From assembly GCA_947176875.1 (NCBI GenBank), contig CAMWSI010000006.1, positions 1 through 13,135 on the forward strand: DNA of 13,135 nucleotides, written 5' to 3'. A program made the translations under genes and the position numbers. Source of the DNA: an uncultured Bacteroidales bacterium. Its GTDB lineage: Bacteria > Bacteroidota > Bacteroidia > Bacteroidales > P3. The notes under the pieces were generated by a model that was given only the letters and a program-made list of their open reading frames with translations, was not told the origin of the DNA and made no database searches. Positions 12,534 through 13,135 of this stretch are shown here, piece by piece (within the stretch, counting starts at the first letter, position 1; each line of letters begins with the position of its first letter).

Positions 12534-13028
12534 CTATTCTTTTATAAAGTCCGGAATAACAGCACCTTCTGAATTTGGCACACCGAGCAATGTTAATTCA
12601 AACGTATTGTTATAGTTGTCTATGCTAATATCTGACCACATTCTGGAGAATGTGATACCATTCATTATAGCGGAAAGGTCTTGTTTTGTAACTTTTCCGG
12701 AGCAACCTGAATTTAGAACATCCGGCCCATATTTTTCGGCGCAAAAATTTATAAAGTCAATAGCTTCATTAGAGAGTTTATTGTATTTTCCTGAAAAAAC
12801 GAGCGTCTTTGATCCGGTTTCGTGATAAATTATTTCAAGGCGGTCGAACATAGATAATTCTATGTCTTTAAGTTGCATGCAGTATTTATTTATAAATTGC
12901 CCTAATTTATTTTGTTCAACCTTGATGAAATGAATATCGGGGTATTGAAAGATATTCCCTACGTCGATTTTGAAAAAGTCGTACTCGCTGTTTATTTTTC
13001 GCGCTTTCTTAAAATTAAAAAGTCCCAT
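12534..13028 (-). CDS. AT-rich hypothetical protein of 164 aa, accessory gene
   Basis: A soluble mixed alpha/beta protein starting MGLFNFKKARKINSEYDFF; a TTG six bases upstream is a possible alternative start. It has no signal peptide or membrane segment. The gene is much more AT-rich than the phage structural genes, suggesting recent acquisition. I do not recognise a domain. Size, acidic to neutral composition and place between a truncated upstream gene and a small lipoprotein would fit an immunity or cargo protein, but nothing in the sequence proves it. It ends 3 bp before the lipoprotein start and begins 12 bp after the nearest stop of the gene upstream. Confidence 0.65.
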   Translation of the reverse strand: MGLFNFKKARKINSEYDFFKIDVGNIFQYPDIHFIKVEQNKLGQFINKYCMQLKDIELSMFDRLEIIYHETGSKTLVFSGKYNKLSNEAIDFINFCAEKYGPDVLNSGCSGKVTKQDLSAIMNGITFSRMWSDISIDNYNNTFELTLLGVPNSEGAVIPDFIKE

Positions 13029-13040
13029 ATCCAATAGATT

Positions 13041-13135
13041 TTAGTGAATAATATATTTTATATTTGTTCCATTTTTTATTGCGGCCATATCGAATAACTC
13101 CGGATCGGCAAGCCGCATCACGGTAGGGCGGCGCT
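13041..13135 (-). CDS. C-terminal end of an upstream reverse-strand gene (partial, frame uncertain)
   Basis: On the reverse strand, the frame ending at TAA 13041-13043 reads RRPTVMRLADPELFD followed by MAAIKNGTNIKYIIH, 30 codons without a stop up to the window edge. A second frame is also open across the window edge and ends with KYKIYYSLKSIGYGTF, overlapping the next start, so the true frame is not settled. Base composition falls sharply from GC-rich to AT-rich near 13075. This marks the end of a gene of unknown function upstream in the same operon. Confidence 0.3.
   Translation of the reverse strand, partial: RRPTVMRLADPELFDMAAIKNGTNIKYIIH

Noticed and set aside
13059..13066. TATATTTG as a forward promoter -7 element
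   Set aside because: No TTG at the right distance with a forward gene behind it could be supported in the remaining 69 bp; the region is AT-rich, so a chance match is likely.
1..13135. CRISPR array, diversity-generating retroelement or insertion sequence
   Set aside because: No regularly spaced repeat-spacer units, no reverse transcriptase or template/variable repeat pair, and no transposase or terminal inverted repeats were seen.

Overview
The window looks like part of a temperate tailed-phage genome from a fairly GC-rich member of the Bacteroidetes, with Alistipes-like gut bacteria a reasonable guess. The grounds for this are TTG-N20-TAnnTTTG promoters of the Bacteroidetes type, AT-rich leaders in place of strong Shine-Dalgarno sites, a Bacteroidetes-style tyrosine recombinase, and phage structural proteins of the kinds seen in gut Bacteroidales phages. 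The host assignment is inference from these features, since no search could be run.

Layout. Positions 2-1156 hold the C-terminal part of a tape-measure-like tail protein, closed by an intrinsic terminator. A compact control region (1206-1307: two 17-bp direct repeats, a consensus promoter, and an inverted repeat over the -7 box that runs into the start codon) opens a long forward late operon. Its genes are a ClpP-like protease fused to a probable scaffold, the major capsid candidate, a tail-tube-like protein, an Ala-rich protein with internal repeats, a portal protein, a head-tail connector candidate, a holin, an M15 peptidase endolysin, an orphan beta-class DNA methyltransferase, a membrane-anchored protein, and a small membrane HExxH protein. 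Genes are tightly packed, with several 1-4 bp overlaps. A tRNA-like relic sits between the Ala-rich gene and the portal gene. The operon ends at a terminator at 9934-9963.

Positions 9964-10540 hold a second promoter with a palindromic operator, a 43-aa gene, a terminator, a 77-aa DUF5053-like gene and a strong terminator. On the reverse strand is the integrase (10540-11733). Beyond its start lies an attachment region: paired TTTGCAAGT repeats on both sides of the 3' half of a tRNA, plus three tandem copies of a 10-bp repeat. Arm-type repeats on both sides of the core, with no 5' half of the tRNA, suggest an intact attP, meaning a free or circular phage form and not an integrated junction. If so, the reverse-strand operon at 12045-13135 (a lipoprotein, an AT-rich unknown protein and the tail of a third gene) is phage cargo next to att, a usual place for lysogenic-conversion genes.

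The most interesting points are the attP architecture, a cluster of perfect hairpins inside the coding region at 8986-9126, the tRNA-like element before the portal gene, nested in-frame starts in two structural genes, and the promoter/terminator overlap at the head of the late operon.
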